Shown here piece after piece: positions 1-6,564 of a stretch of 11,735 nt of DNA. Each line of letters opens with the position of its first letter. Within the stretch, counting starts at the first letter, position 1. Source of the DNA: Betaproteobacteria bacterium (lineage in GTDB: Bacteria; Pseudomonadota; Gammaproteobacteria; Burkholderiales; SG8-39); NCBI GenBank assembly GCA_019237595.1, contig JAFAGU010000349.1:1-11735 (forward strand). The letters are read 5' to 3'. The position numbers and the translations under genes were made by a program. The notes under the pieces are model-generated. The model was not told the origin of the DNA and did no database searches. It was given only the letters and a program-made list of their open reading frames with translations.

Positions 1-366
1 ATCGACCTCAACATCTCCGGCTGCATGAACGCGTGCGGCCACCACCACGTCGGCCATATCGGCATCCTCGGCGTCGACAAGAACGGCGAGGAGTGGTACC
101 AGGTCGAGATCGGCGGGAACCAGGGCGAGGTCCGCTCGGGCCGGCCCGCGTCGCTCGGCAAGGTGATCGGTCCCTCGTTCGCGCGCGACCAGGTCCCGGC
201 CGTGGTCGATCAGCTTCTTCAGTGCTACCTCGAGCATCGCGACAGCGAAGCCGAGCGATTCATCGACGTCGTGCACCGCATCGGCGTCCAGCCTTTCAAG
301 GAAAGGGTCTATGGCAACCTTGATCCGAAACCGGCGAATCGAGACCGGGAACCCGCGCTCGCCTGA
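1..366 (+). CDS. cysI: Siroheme sulfite/nitrite reductase, C-terminal end (5' truncated by window edge)
   Basis: The reading frame is open from base 1, so only the last 121 residues of a larger protein are present. The fragment carries Cys8 and Cys12 in GCMNACGHHH, the C-X3-C half of the cysteine set that holds the [4Fe-4S] cluster and siroheme in this family; the C-X5-C half lies upstream of the window. The family reduces sulfite to sulfide (or nitrite to ammonia) with six electrons in the cytoplasm. The downstream sulfate-activation genes argue for sulfite as substrate. The GHHHVGHIGILG stretch resembles the single-subunit type common in Betaproteobacteria more than enterobacterial CysI, so the electron donor may be ferredoxin or another small carrier; that is inference. 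The stop lies inside the next gene. Confidence 0.9.
   Translation: MDLNISGCMNACGHHHVGHIGILGVDKNGEEWYQVEIGGNQGEVRSGRPASLGKVIGPSFARDQVPAVVDQLLQCYLEHRDSEAERFIDVVHRIGVQPFKERVYGNLDPKPANRDREPALA
298..307 (+). promoter_or_regulatory. Ribosome binding site of the DUF934 gene inside the cysI coding end
   Basis: The sequence AAGGAAAGGG ends 3 nt before the ATG at 311; its AAGGA core is 8 nt from the start. It lies within the reductase reading frame and supports the ATG at 311 and therefore the 56-nt overlap. Confidence 0.6.
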
Positions 367-715
367 GGCGGGCGAGGTCGTGCGCCTCGAGCCGCACGAG
401 GACCCCGCCGGCGTTGCGGCGCGCCTCGCCACGGCGGCGCGCGTCGAGGTCAACTTCCCCAAGTTCGGCGACGGCCGCGGCTATTCGATCGCCCGACTTC
501 TGCGAGAGCGCTACGGCTATGGCGGCGAGCTGCGCGCGGTAGGCGAGGTCGCCCGCGACAATCTCTCTTACCTCGAGAGTGCAGGCTTCGATGCGTTCGA
601 GCTGCGCGATGGCGAGGACCCCACGGAGGCGCTCGCGGCGTTCGACGACTTCAGCGAGGCTTACCAGGCATCGGCGAAGCGGCCGGTTCCCCTCTTCAGG
701 CGGCGCCCGGCATGA
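311..715 (+). CDS. DUF934 family protein of the sulfite-reduction operon
   Basis: This 134-residue soluble protein matches the DUF934 family, found between sulfite reductase and cysH in many Betaproteobacteria and often named a probable oxidoreductase of sulfite reduction. The hallmark stretches are FPKFGDGRGYS (residues 49-59), RLLRERYGYGGELRAVG (62-78), RDNLSYL (82-88) and GFDAFEL (92-98). No biochemical function is established. The protein has no cysteine, one histidine, and no methionine besides the initiator, so it cannot hold an iron-sulfur cluster or use a thiol by itself. A role as a partner or electron-transfer adaptor of the reductase is inference from position only. The start has a good ribosome binding site; the stop overlaps the cysH start as ATGA. 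Confidence 0.9.
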   Translation: MATLIRNRRIETGNPRSPEAGEVVRLEPHEDPAGVAARLATAARVEVNFPKFGDGRGYSIARLLRERYGYGGELRAVGEVARDNLSYLESAGFDAFELRDGEDPTEALAAFDDFSEAYQASAKRPVPLFRRRPA

Positions 716-1413
716 AGGAGGCGCGCCTTGTCGAGACGCTGCGCGCGGTGGCGGATCGGTTCTCGCCCGCTGCCCTCGCGAGCAGCCTCTCCATCGAGGA
801 CATGGTGCTCACCGATGCCATCGCGCGCGCGGGCCTTCCTATCGAGGTCTTCGTGCTCGACACCGGCCGGCTGCATGCCGATTCGCTCGTCCTCATCGAA
901 AAGGTGAGGCGGCACTACGGTATCGAGGTCGCGGTGTACGCGCCGGATCCCGAAGCAGTCGCGCAATACACCCGCGCCTTCGGCCGCGATGCCTTCTACC
1001 AGGCGGTCGAGCTCCGCAAGCGCTGCTGCGAGATCCGCAAAGTCGAGCCGCTCGGCCGCGCCCTCAGCGGCAAGCGGGCGTGGATCACCGGCCAGCGCCG
1101 CGAGCACTCCGCCGACCGCGCCCGCCTCTCCGAGCGCGAATTCGACGCGGCGCACGGGATGGAGAAATTCAATCCGCTCGCGGCCTGGACGGAGCTTGAG
1201 GTCTGGCACTACGCGCGTGAGCGACGTGTGCCCTACAGCCGGCTCTACGACCAGGGCTACCGCTCCATCGGCTGCGCGCCTTGCACGCGCCCGGTGCTGC
1301 CGATCGAAGACGCGCGCGCGGGCCGCTGGTGGTGGGAGCAGGCGGAGGCTAAGGAATGCGGCCTGCATGTCGCGCCCGACGGCCGCCTTGTTCGCGCGAA
1401 CGTGTCGGCATGA
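712..1413 (+). CDS. cysH: Assimilatory APS reductase (adenylyl-sulfate reductase, thioredoxin-dependent)
   Basis: This 233-residue cytoplasmic enzyme belongs to the PAPS/APS reductase family and reduces activated sulfate to sulfite. Cys105-Cys106 (KRCCEIRK) and Cys188/Cys191 (GCAPC) form the paired-cysteine set that ligates a [4Fe-4S] cluster in APS-using members. Cys216 in KECGLH is the conserved C-terminal catalytic cysteine that attacks the sulfate group. SSLSIEDMV (residues 24-32) is the phosphosulfate/nucleotide loop, and the family stretch GQRREHSADR lies at 127-136. The cluster cysteines and the lack of cysC nearby favour APS (EC 1.8.4.10) over PAPS as substrate. The start overlaps the DUF934 stop and the stop overlaps the cysD start (ATGA both times). 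There is no clear ribosome binding site, so translation is probably coupled. Confidence 0.95.
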   Translation: MKEARLVETLRAVADRFSPAALASSLSIEDMVLTDAIARAGLPIEVFVLDTGRLHADSLVLIEKVRRHYGIEVAVYAPDPEAVAQYTRAFGRDAFYQAVELRKRCCEIRKVEPLGRALSGKRAWITGQRREHSADRARLSEREFDAAHGMEKFNPLAAWTELEVWHYARERRVPYSRLYDQGYRSIGCAPCTRPVLPIEDARAGRWWWEQAEAKECGLHVAPDGRLVRANVSA

Positions 1414-2336
1414 ACGCGCCGGTCCAGAAGGCGTTCCTCGCGAAACGCGACCACCTGGACTGGCTCGAGTCCGAGGCGATCTACATCCTGCGCGAGGTGG
1501 CCGGCCAGTGCCAGAACCCGGTGCTCTTGTTCTCCGGCGGCAAGGATTCGATCGTGCTCCTGCGCCTCGCGGAGAAGGCGTTCCGCCCCGGGCGCTTTCC
1601 CTTCCCGTTGCTGCACATCGACACCGGCCACAACTTCCCCGAAGTGATCGCGTTCCGGGACCGGCGGGCGGCCGAGCTCGGCGAGCGCTTGCTCGTGCGC
1701 CTGGTGGAGGATTCCATCCGGAGGGGGTCCGTGAGGCTTTCTTCGGAAAACCAGAGCAGGAACGCCGCGCAGTCCGTCACCTTGCTGGAAGCGATCGCCG
1801 AATTTCAGTTCGATGCAGCGATCGGCGGCGCGCGCCGCGACGAAGAGAAAGCGCGCGCGAAGGAGAGGATCTTCTCCTTCCGCGACGAGTTCGGGCAGTG
1901 GGACCCGCGCAACCAGCGGCCCGAGCTCTGGAGCCTCTACAACGCGCGCGTCAACCCCGGCGAGCACGTGCGCGTGTTCCCGATCAGCAACTGGACCGAG
2001 CTCGACGTGTGGCAGTACATCGCGCGGGAGAAGCTCGAAGTGCCGTCGATCTACTATGCCCATCGCCGCCCGGTCGTGCGCCGGCGCGGGCTCCTCGTTC
2101 CCGTCACCTCCGTCACGCCGCCCCGTGCAGGCGAGAGCATCGAGGAGGTCATGGTGCGCTTTCGCACGGTGGGCGACATCAGCTGCACGTGCCCGGTCGA
2201 ATCGTCGGCCTTCTCCGTCGAAGACATTCTGGAAGAAACGAAAAGCGCGACGCTGACCGAGCGCGGCGCCACGCGCATGGACGACCAGACCTCCGAAGCT
2301 TCCATGGAGCGTCGCAAGAAGGAAGGTTATTTCTGA
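1410..2336 (+). CDS. cysD: Sulfate adenylyltransferase subunit 2
   Basis: This 308-residue protein is the catalytic, ATP-pyrophosphatase-fold subunit of ATP sulfurylase, making APS and pyrophosphate from ATP and sulfate. The PP-loop SGGKDS is at residues 42-47, followed by the family stretches LHIDTGHNFPEV and GGARRDEEKARAKER, and the typical C-terminus ending MERRKKEGYF. The length is close to the E. coli protein (about 302). The frame is open further upstream, but the ATG at 1410 gives the normal N-terminus and overlaps the cysH stop by 4 nt. CysD works only with CysN, encoded next with a 1-nt shared base (TGATG). Confidence 0.97.
   Translation: MNAPVQKAFLAKRDHLDWLESEAIYILREVAGQCQNPVLLFSGGKDSIVLLRLAEKAFRPGRFPFPLLHIDTGHNFPEVIAFRDRRAAELGERLLVRLVEDSIRRGSVRLSSENQSRNAAQSVTLLEAIAEFQFDAAIGGARRDEEKARAKERIFSFRDEFGQWDPRNQRPELWSLYNARVNPGEHVRVFPISNWTELDVWQYIAREKLEVPSIYYAHRRPVVRRRGLLVPVTSVTPPRAGESIEEVMVRFRTVGDISCTCPVESSAFSVEDILEETKSATLTERGATRMDDQTSEASMERRKKEGYF
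2317..2326 (+). promoter_or_regulatory. Ribosome binding site of cysN
   Basis: AGAAGGAAGG within the last codons of cysD ends 9 nt before the ATG at 2336. It decides this start in a frame that is open from 989, more than 1.3 kb upstream. Confidence 0.6.
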
Positions 2337-3568
2337 TGCAGCCGCTTCGCTTTGCCACCGCCGGCAGCGTCGACGACGGCAAGAGCACGCTGATCGGGCG
2401 GCTCCTCTACGATGCGCGCGCCGTCCAGGAAGACCAGCTCGCCGCCGTCGAGCGCGCCTCCGTGCGCCGCGGCGGTCCGGCGCTCGACCTCTCGCTTCTC
2501 ACCGACGGCCTGGAGGCCGAGCGCGAACAGGGCATCACGATCGACGTGGCGTACCGCTACTTCGCCACGCCGGAGCGGAAGTTCATCATCGCCGACTCCC
2601 CCGGCCACGAGCAGTACACGCGCAACATGGCAACCGGGGCGAGCAACGCCGATGCGATCCTGCTGCTCGTCGACGTGGAGAAGGGGCTGCTCCCGCAGAC
2701 GCGGCGCCATGCGCTGATCGCGCGCCTGCTCGGCATCCGCCACGCGATCGTCTTCGTGAACAAGATGGACCGCGTGGCGTTCTCCGCAGACGCGTTCCGC
2801 GAGCTCGAGCAACGCGTACGCTCCTTCGCCGGGGCGCTCGACTTCCAGTCGCTCGAGGTCATTCCCGGGTCGGCCCTGCATGGGGATATGGTCGTGGAGC
2901 GCGGCGAGTCCCTGGCCTGGTACGCCGGGCCGACGCTCCTCGAGCGCCTGCACGCGCTCCCCGCGAGCGCCGAAGACGCCGCCGCGGGGCCGCTGCGCTT
3001 CCCCGTGCAGCTCGCCGCGAAGCCGCAGCAGGGCCAGCCGAGGGGCTGCATGGGACGCATCGATTCCGGCCACCTTCTCGTGGGGACGGAGGTGCTGGTC
3101 CTGCCCTCGGGCAAGCACACGCGCGTGCGACGGATCCTCACGAACGGCGAGGAACGCGAGATCGCCGTTGCAGGCGATTCCGTCACCGTGGTGCTGACCG
3201 ACGAGCTCGACGTCGCCCGCGGCGATCTCATCGTCGATCCGGCCGTTCCACCTCGCGAGGCGCGCGAGCTGCAAGCGACGCTGGTATGGCTCGGCCAGGA
3301 ACCGTTGCGGCCGGGCGGACGCTATCTCGTCCAGCACGCCGGGCGGCGCACGCTCGCGAGGATCGCCTCCATAGAAGCGAAGCTCGACGTAGGCACGCTC
3401 GAGGAAACGCAGGCCGGCGAGGTGGCCTTGAACGACATCGCGCGCGCCACGCTTCGGCTGCAGTCGCCGGTGTTCGTGGACTCCTATGAAGCGGTGCGCG
3501 CCACCGGCGCCTTCATCCTCATCGACGAGGCCTCGAACCACACGGTCGCGGCCGGACTCGTGCGGTGA
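2336..3568 (+). CDS. cysN: Sulfate adenylyltransferase subunit 1 (regulatory GTPase)
   Basis: This 410-residue EF-Tu-like GTPase couples GTP hydrolysis to APS synthesis by CysD. GTP-binding motifs are in order: G1 at residues 10-18 (GSVDDGKST), the G2 region around GITIDVAYRYF (66-76), G3 DSPGH (87-91), and G4 NKMD (142-145). Domains II and III follow, with the elongation-factor-like PVFVDSYEA near the end. It lacks the C-terminal APS kinase (CysC) domain found in fused CysNC proteins, so it ends at sulfate activation. It is shorter than E. coli CysN (475), as expected for the compact proteobacterial forms. The open frame upstream of 2336 lies over cysH and cysD and is not part of the gene. 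The stop overlaps the next start as GTGA. Confidence 0.96.
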   Translation: MQPLRFATAGSVDDGKSTLIGRLLYDARAVQEDQLAAVERASVRRGGPALDLSLLTDGLEAEREQGITIDVAYRYFATPERKFIIADSPGHEQYTRNMATGASNADAILLLVDVEKGLLPQTRRHALIARLLGIRHAIVFVNKMDRVAFSADAFRELEQRVRSFAGALDFQSLEVIPGSALHGDMVVERGESLAWYAGPTLLERLHALPASAEDAAAGPLRFPVQLAAKPQQGQPRGCMGRIDSGHLLVGTEVLVLPSGKHTRVRRILTNGEEREIAVAGDSVTVVLTDELDVARGDLIVDPAVPPREARELQATLVWLGQEPLRPGGRYLVQHAGRRTLARIASIEAKLDVGTLEETQAGEVALNDIARATLRLQSPVFVDSYEAVRATGAFILIDEASNHTVAAGLVR

Positions 3569-4317
3569 GCGGCATCGTCCACCTCGTCGGCGCCGGCCCC
3601 GGCGCGGCGGATCTCCTCACTGTGAGGGCCACGCGGTTGCTCGGCGAAGCGGACGTGGTATTCCACGACGCGCTCATTTCCCGAGAAATCCTTTCCCTCG
3701 TGAAGGCGCGCGCCGTGCCGGTCGGCAAGCGTTCGGGCCGGCATTCCACGGCGCAGGCCTTCATCAACAAGCAGCTCCTCGACGCGGCACTCAAGCACAG
3801 GACGGTGGTGCGTCTGAAGGGCGGGGACCCGATGCTCTTCGGGCGCGCGCAGGAGGAAATCGATTTCCTCCAGGCCCGGGGCGTGACGGTCGAAGTCGTT
3901 CCCGGTGTCAGCGCGGCTTTCGCGGCCAGCGCCGATCTCGGTGTTTCGCTCACGCAGCGCGCGCTCGCGCGAAGCGTCGCCTTCGTCACCCCGCGCGTCG
4001 CGCCTGGGGCGCCCGAGAGCAGCTGGCTTGCCGCCGCCGTCGCCGCCGACACAGCGGCGATCTACATGGCGGCAGGCGAGGCCGCCGGCATCGCACGAGC
4101 GCTTGTCGGCGGCGGAAAGCCAGCATCCACGCCCGTAGCGGTCGTGACGGATGCCTCGCTTCCGGGAAGCATGGTGCGGTTCGCCACCTTGGAGTCGATT
4201 GCCCGCTCGGGCCTGCCGCCGACGCCGGGACCTGCGCTGCTGCTTCTCGGCGAGGTCTACCGGGCGCGCGCGGCGGCCGATGCGCTGCGGGGTCGGAACG
4301 CGAGCCAGGCGGCGTAG
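3565..4317 (+). CDS. cobA: Uroporphyrinogen-III C-methyltransferase (SUMT), CysG C-terminal type
   Basis: This 250-residue tetrapyrrole methyltransferase transfers two methyl groups from S-adenosylmethionine to uroporphyrinogen III, giving precorrin-2. Family motifs are VGAGPGAADLLT (residues 8-19), GKRSGRHS (54-61), RLKGGDPMLFGRAQEE (83-98) and VPGVSAA (112-118). It is SUMT only; the dehydrogenase/ferrochelatase half of CysG is absent, so a separate Met8/CysG-N type protein must finish siroheme elsewhere. Its place in the sulfate operon fits siroheme supply for the sulfite reductase. The start is GTG in a 4-nt overlap with cysN. The Ala/Arg-rich tail (residues 231-250) is antisense to the end of dsbB. 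An alternative is a role in cobalamin synthesis, less likely here. Confidence 0.93.
   Translation: MSGIVHLVGAGPGAADLLTVRATRLLGEADVVFHDALISREILSLVKARAVPVGKRSGRHSTAQAFINKQLLDAALKHRTVVRLKGGDPMLFGRAQEEIDFLQARGVTVEVVPGVSAAFAASADLGVSLTQRALARSVAFVTPRVAPGAPESSWLAAAVAADTAAIYMAAGEAAGIARALVGGGKPASTPVAVVTDASLPGSMVRFATLESIARSGLPPTPGPALLLLGEVYRARAAADALRGRNASQAA
4257..4317. other. Tail-to-tail antisense overlap of cobA and dsbB
   Basis: The final 61 nt of two convergent genes code on both strands, giving Ala/Arg-rich C-termini in each protein. No hairpin followed by a T-run is visible here or just beyond either stop, so neither block has an obvious intrinsic terminator at the junction. Confidence 0.85.
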
Positions 4318-4778
4318 GCCGCGAGCGCGATAAAGCAGGCGAGCGACCACTCGGCGATCGAGAGCCCGAGGAAAGTCCAGTCCACCTTCGCGCACTCGCC
4401 GCTCCCGGCGACGAGCTTCTTCAGCGTCGTGGCGAGCGGGAGGTTCTCGAGCATGAAGAAGAGGTCCGGCCCGCACTGCGGCACTTGGTCCGCCGGCAGG
4501 TGCTGCAGCCAGACCTGGCGCGCCGCCGTGGCGCCACCGCCCGCTGCGAAGATCACAGCGAGCGCGGCGTAGACCGCGGTCCAAGCGCCCTGGGGTCCGT
4601 GCAGCGCGGCCACGACGCAAATCGCGAGCACGGCATAGAAGAAGCCGCGCTGGACGAGGCAGAGCGGGCAGGGCTCGAGCCCCTGGCCGAATTGCAGGTA
4701 ATAGCCGAAGGCGAGGAGCGCGGCGCAGGCGAGCGCCGGAAGGACGAAGGCGGCGCGGCGGCCGAGGCGATGCAGCAT
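4257..4778 (-). CDS. dsbB: Disulfide bond formation protein B
   Basis: This 173-residue inner-membrane protein reoxidises periplasmic DsbA and passes electrons to ubiquinone. It has the expected four hydrophobic segments (about residues 9-29, 43-60, 67-83 and 139-161). The first redox pair is Cys37-Cys40 in PCPLC, and the second is Cys102 and Cys129 in the long periplasmic loop. Arg44 after the CPLC motif and RQVWLQ (87-92) also match the family. It lies 17 nt after dctM on the same strand with no clear ribosome binding site, so it may be co-transcribed with the catabolic block, although its role is general envelope oxidation. The last 61 nt are antisense to cobA and cover the end of the fourth membrane segment. 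DsbA is not in the window. Confidence 0.95.
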   Translation of the reverse strand: MLHRLGRRAAFVLPALACAALLAFGYYLQFGQGLEPCPLCLVQRGFFYAVLAICVVAALHGPQGAWTAVYAALAVIFAAGGGATAARQVWLQHLPADQVPQCGPDLFFMLENLPLATTLKKLVAGSGECAKVDWTFLGLSIAEWSLACFIALAAYAAWLAFRPRSASAAARAR

Positions 4779-4795
4779 CGGCGAATTCTACCGGC

Positions 4796-6100
4796 TCAGA
4801 TCTTCAGCACCGCCGGGAGCCAGGACACGAGCGACGGGAAGGCGATGAGCAGGCCGACGAGCACGAAATCGGCGACGAGGAAAGGGAGCGTCCCGAGGTA
4901 GATCTTCGCAACGGGAATCTCGGGGTGCTGGGCCTGGATGACGAACACCGTCATGCCGGTGGGCGGGGAAATGAGGCCGATCGTGCACATGACGGTGATG
5001 AAGATCCCGAGCCAGATGCCGTCGTAGCCGATGCCCGTCACGAGCGGGAGCGTCACCGGGACGGTGACGAGGATGGTGCTCACCTCGTCGAGGAACGTGC
5101 CCAGGACGAAATAGAGCATCATGACCGCGAGGAGCACGGAAACCGGCGACAGGCCCGCCTCCTTGACCCAGCGCGCGAGGTCCGACGGGAATTGCGTGAG
5201 GACGATGAAGCGCGAGAAGACGAACGCCCCGATGACGACGAAGAAGAGCGCGGCGGTGGTATGGACCGATTCGAGGAGCGCGCTCCCAAGCCCGCCCCAG
5301 CCCATCGCTCGCGTGGCGAAAGCGATCACGATCGCCGCGAGCGCGGCGACGGCAGCCGCCTCCGTGGGCGAGAACCAGCCCAGGTAGATCCCGAAGAGCG
5401 CGAAAAAGAAGAGCACGACGAGCTTCCACATGCCCGTCGCCGCGCGCAGGCGCTCGCGCAAGCGCATGCCGGCGACGCGCGGCACCCAGGCCGGCCGCAG
5501 CCAGGCGACCGTCCACACTGTCAGGACGTAAAGCCCGGCGAGGATGAAGCCCGGTACGAAAGCCGCGGCATAGAGCTTGGGGAGGGATTGCTCCGCGGCG
5601 AGCGCGTAAATGGCGATCAGCACCGAGGGCGGGATCAGCACGTCGAGCGTTCCAGCCGAGGCGACGGCGCCGGCGGCGAACGCCGGATCGTAGCCATGGC
5701 GCCGCATTTCCGGGATCGCCACGCGCGAGAACGTGGCCGCCGTGGCGATGGAGGAGCCGCAGATCGCGCCGAAGAGGGCGCACGCGCCAACGGTCGCATT
5801 GGCGAGCGCGCCGCGCACGCCGGAAAAGAGCGCGTTGCACGCGTCGAACATTTCCTTCGCCATGTTGCCGCGGGAAGCGACGGCGCCCATGAGGATGAAG
5901 AGCGGCACGACCGAAAGAGAATAGGCCGACGCCAGCTCGAAAGGCACGGAGGCGAGCACGGCGAGCGCCTTGCGCCAGCCGTCGATGGCCGCGTAGCCGC
6001 CCGCACCGACGAGCGTGAGCGCCACGGCGATCGGCACGCGAAAGAAGAGCGCGACGAGGAGCACCAGCACCCCGAGCCCGCCGACGGCGAGGTTGCTCAC
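4796..6100 (-). CDS. dctM: TRAP transporter large permease subunit (DctM family)
   Basis: This 434-residue inner-membrane protein is the ion-coupled translocating subunit of a tripartite ATP-independent periplasmic transporter. It is hydrophobic throughout, with roughly a dozen membrane segments. It contains the conserved stretch FGAICGSSIATAATFSRVAI and, following it, GTLDVLIPPSV, with a second internal-repeat copy near GLISPPTGMTVFVI. The frame is open upstream to 6409, but the GTG at 6098-6100 gives the normal short N-terminus (first residues SNLAVGGLGVLVLLVALFF) and overlaps the dctQ stop as GTGA. No ribosome binding site is visible before it, so it is probably translated by coupling to dctQ. 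The C-terminal residues WLPAVLKI end 17 nt before dsbB. Confidence 0.94.
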   Translation of the reverse strand: MSNLAVGGLGVLVLLVALFFRVPIAVALTLVGAGGYAAIDGWRKALAVLASVPFELASAYSLSVVPLFILMGAVASRGNMAKEMFDACNALFSGVRGALANATVGACALFGAICGSSIATAATFSRVAIPEMRRHGYDPAFAAGAVASAGTLDVLIPPSVLIAIYALAAEQSLPKLYAAAFVPGFILAGLYVLTVWTVAWLRPAWVPRVAGMRLRERLRAATGMWKLVVLFFFALFGIYLGWFSPTEAAAVAALAAIVIAFATRAMGWGGLGSALLESVHTTAALFFVVIGAFVFSRFIVLTQFPSDLARWVKEAGLSPVSVLLAVMMLYFVLGTFLDEVSTILVTVPVTLPLVTGIGYDGIWLGIFITVMCTIGLISPPTGMTVFVIQAQHPEIPVAKIYLGTLPFLVADFVLVGLLIAFPSLVSWLPAVLKI

Positions 6101-6564
6101 GGCCGGGCGCGCCAGCGCACGATGTAGACGATCGTCATGAGGAGGGAACCCAGCACGCCAAGGAGCACCGGAACCCAGTACACGGTCTTGGGAATGGAGA
6201 GGTCGGCCGTCACGTCGCCCAGCTCGTACATGTCCCTGGCGAGCGGCACCATGCTGTAGAGCATGGCGGCAAGCGTGAGGAGCGATAGAACGGCGCCGGC
6301 GAGGTCCAGGCGCCTGACCGTCGAAGGCTTCGCGACCGCATCGATCGCGTCCACGACGAGATTCTCGTCGCGCAGGAACACCGCCGGGAGCGCAAGGAAA
6401 ACGGCGCACGCGAGGCCGAGCTCGATGAGCTCGAACGTGCCGTGGATCGGGCGTCCGAGCGTCCAGCGCATCACGACGTCGGCTGCGGTGAGCAGCATCA
6501 TCGCGCCGAGGAACGCCGCCGCAAGGGCGGCGAGCGCCTTCGACGCGAGCTCGGCCGCCTTCAC
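6097..6564 (-). CDS. dctQ: TRAP transporter small permease subunit (DctQ family)
   Basis: This 155-residue protein has the four-helix pattern of the small TRAP membrane subunit, which pairs with DctM. Hydrophobic segments lie near residues 10-32, 43-63, 86-108 and 127-148. Between the first two is the family-like stretch DVVMRWTLGRPIHGTFEL. Sequence conservation is low in this family, so the call rests on topology, length and position between dctP and dctM. The chosen GTG at 6562-6564 overlaps the dctP stop by 4 nt (GTGA); the frame is open upstream over dctP but that part is not plausible protein. Only a weak GAAGAG precedes the start. Confidence 0.9.
   Translation of the reverse strand: MKAAELASKALAALAAAFLGAMMLLTAADVVMRWTLGRPIHGTFELIELGLACAVFLALPAVFLRDENLVVDAIDAVAKPSTVRRLDLAGAVLSLLTLAAMLYSMVPLARDMYELGDVTADLSIPKTVYWVPVLLGVLGSLLMTIVYIVRWRARP

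Noticed and set aside
989..2335. N-terminal extension of CysN, or a CysH/CysD/CysN fusion
   Set aside because: The upstream part of the frame translates to Ser/Arg/Pro-rich nonsense over cysH and cysD; CysN homology begins at the ATG at 2336.
2327..3541. 404-codon open frame on the minus strand opposite cysN
   Set aside because: It is the mirror of a strongly conserved CysN frame in GC-rich DNA; its translation is Arg/His-rich and shows no recognisable domain.
3588..3612. Inverted CGCCGG...CCGGCG repeat near the start of cobA
   Set aside because: It encodes the conserved GAGPGAA loop of the methyltransferase; the palindrome follows from codon choice.
3484..4620. 378-codon minus-strand frame and 471-codon plus-strand frame around cobA
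   Set aside because: Both run across the ends of cobA and dsbB and have biased, domain-free translations.
4925..6127. 400-codon open frame on the plus strand opposite dctM
   Set aside because: The product is extremely Arg/Asp/Glu/His-rich, a typical antisense artefact of a hydrophobic protein gene; dctM has clear family motifs.
6101..6409. Longer N-terminus for dctM
   Set aside because: The extension is antisense-like low-complexity sequence over dctQ; the GTG at 6100 gives the normal DctM N-terminus and a 4-nt overlap.
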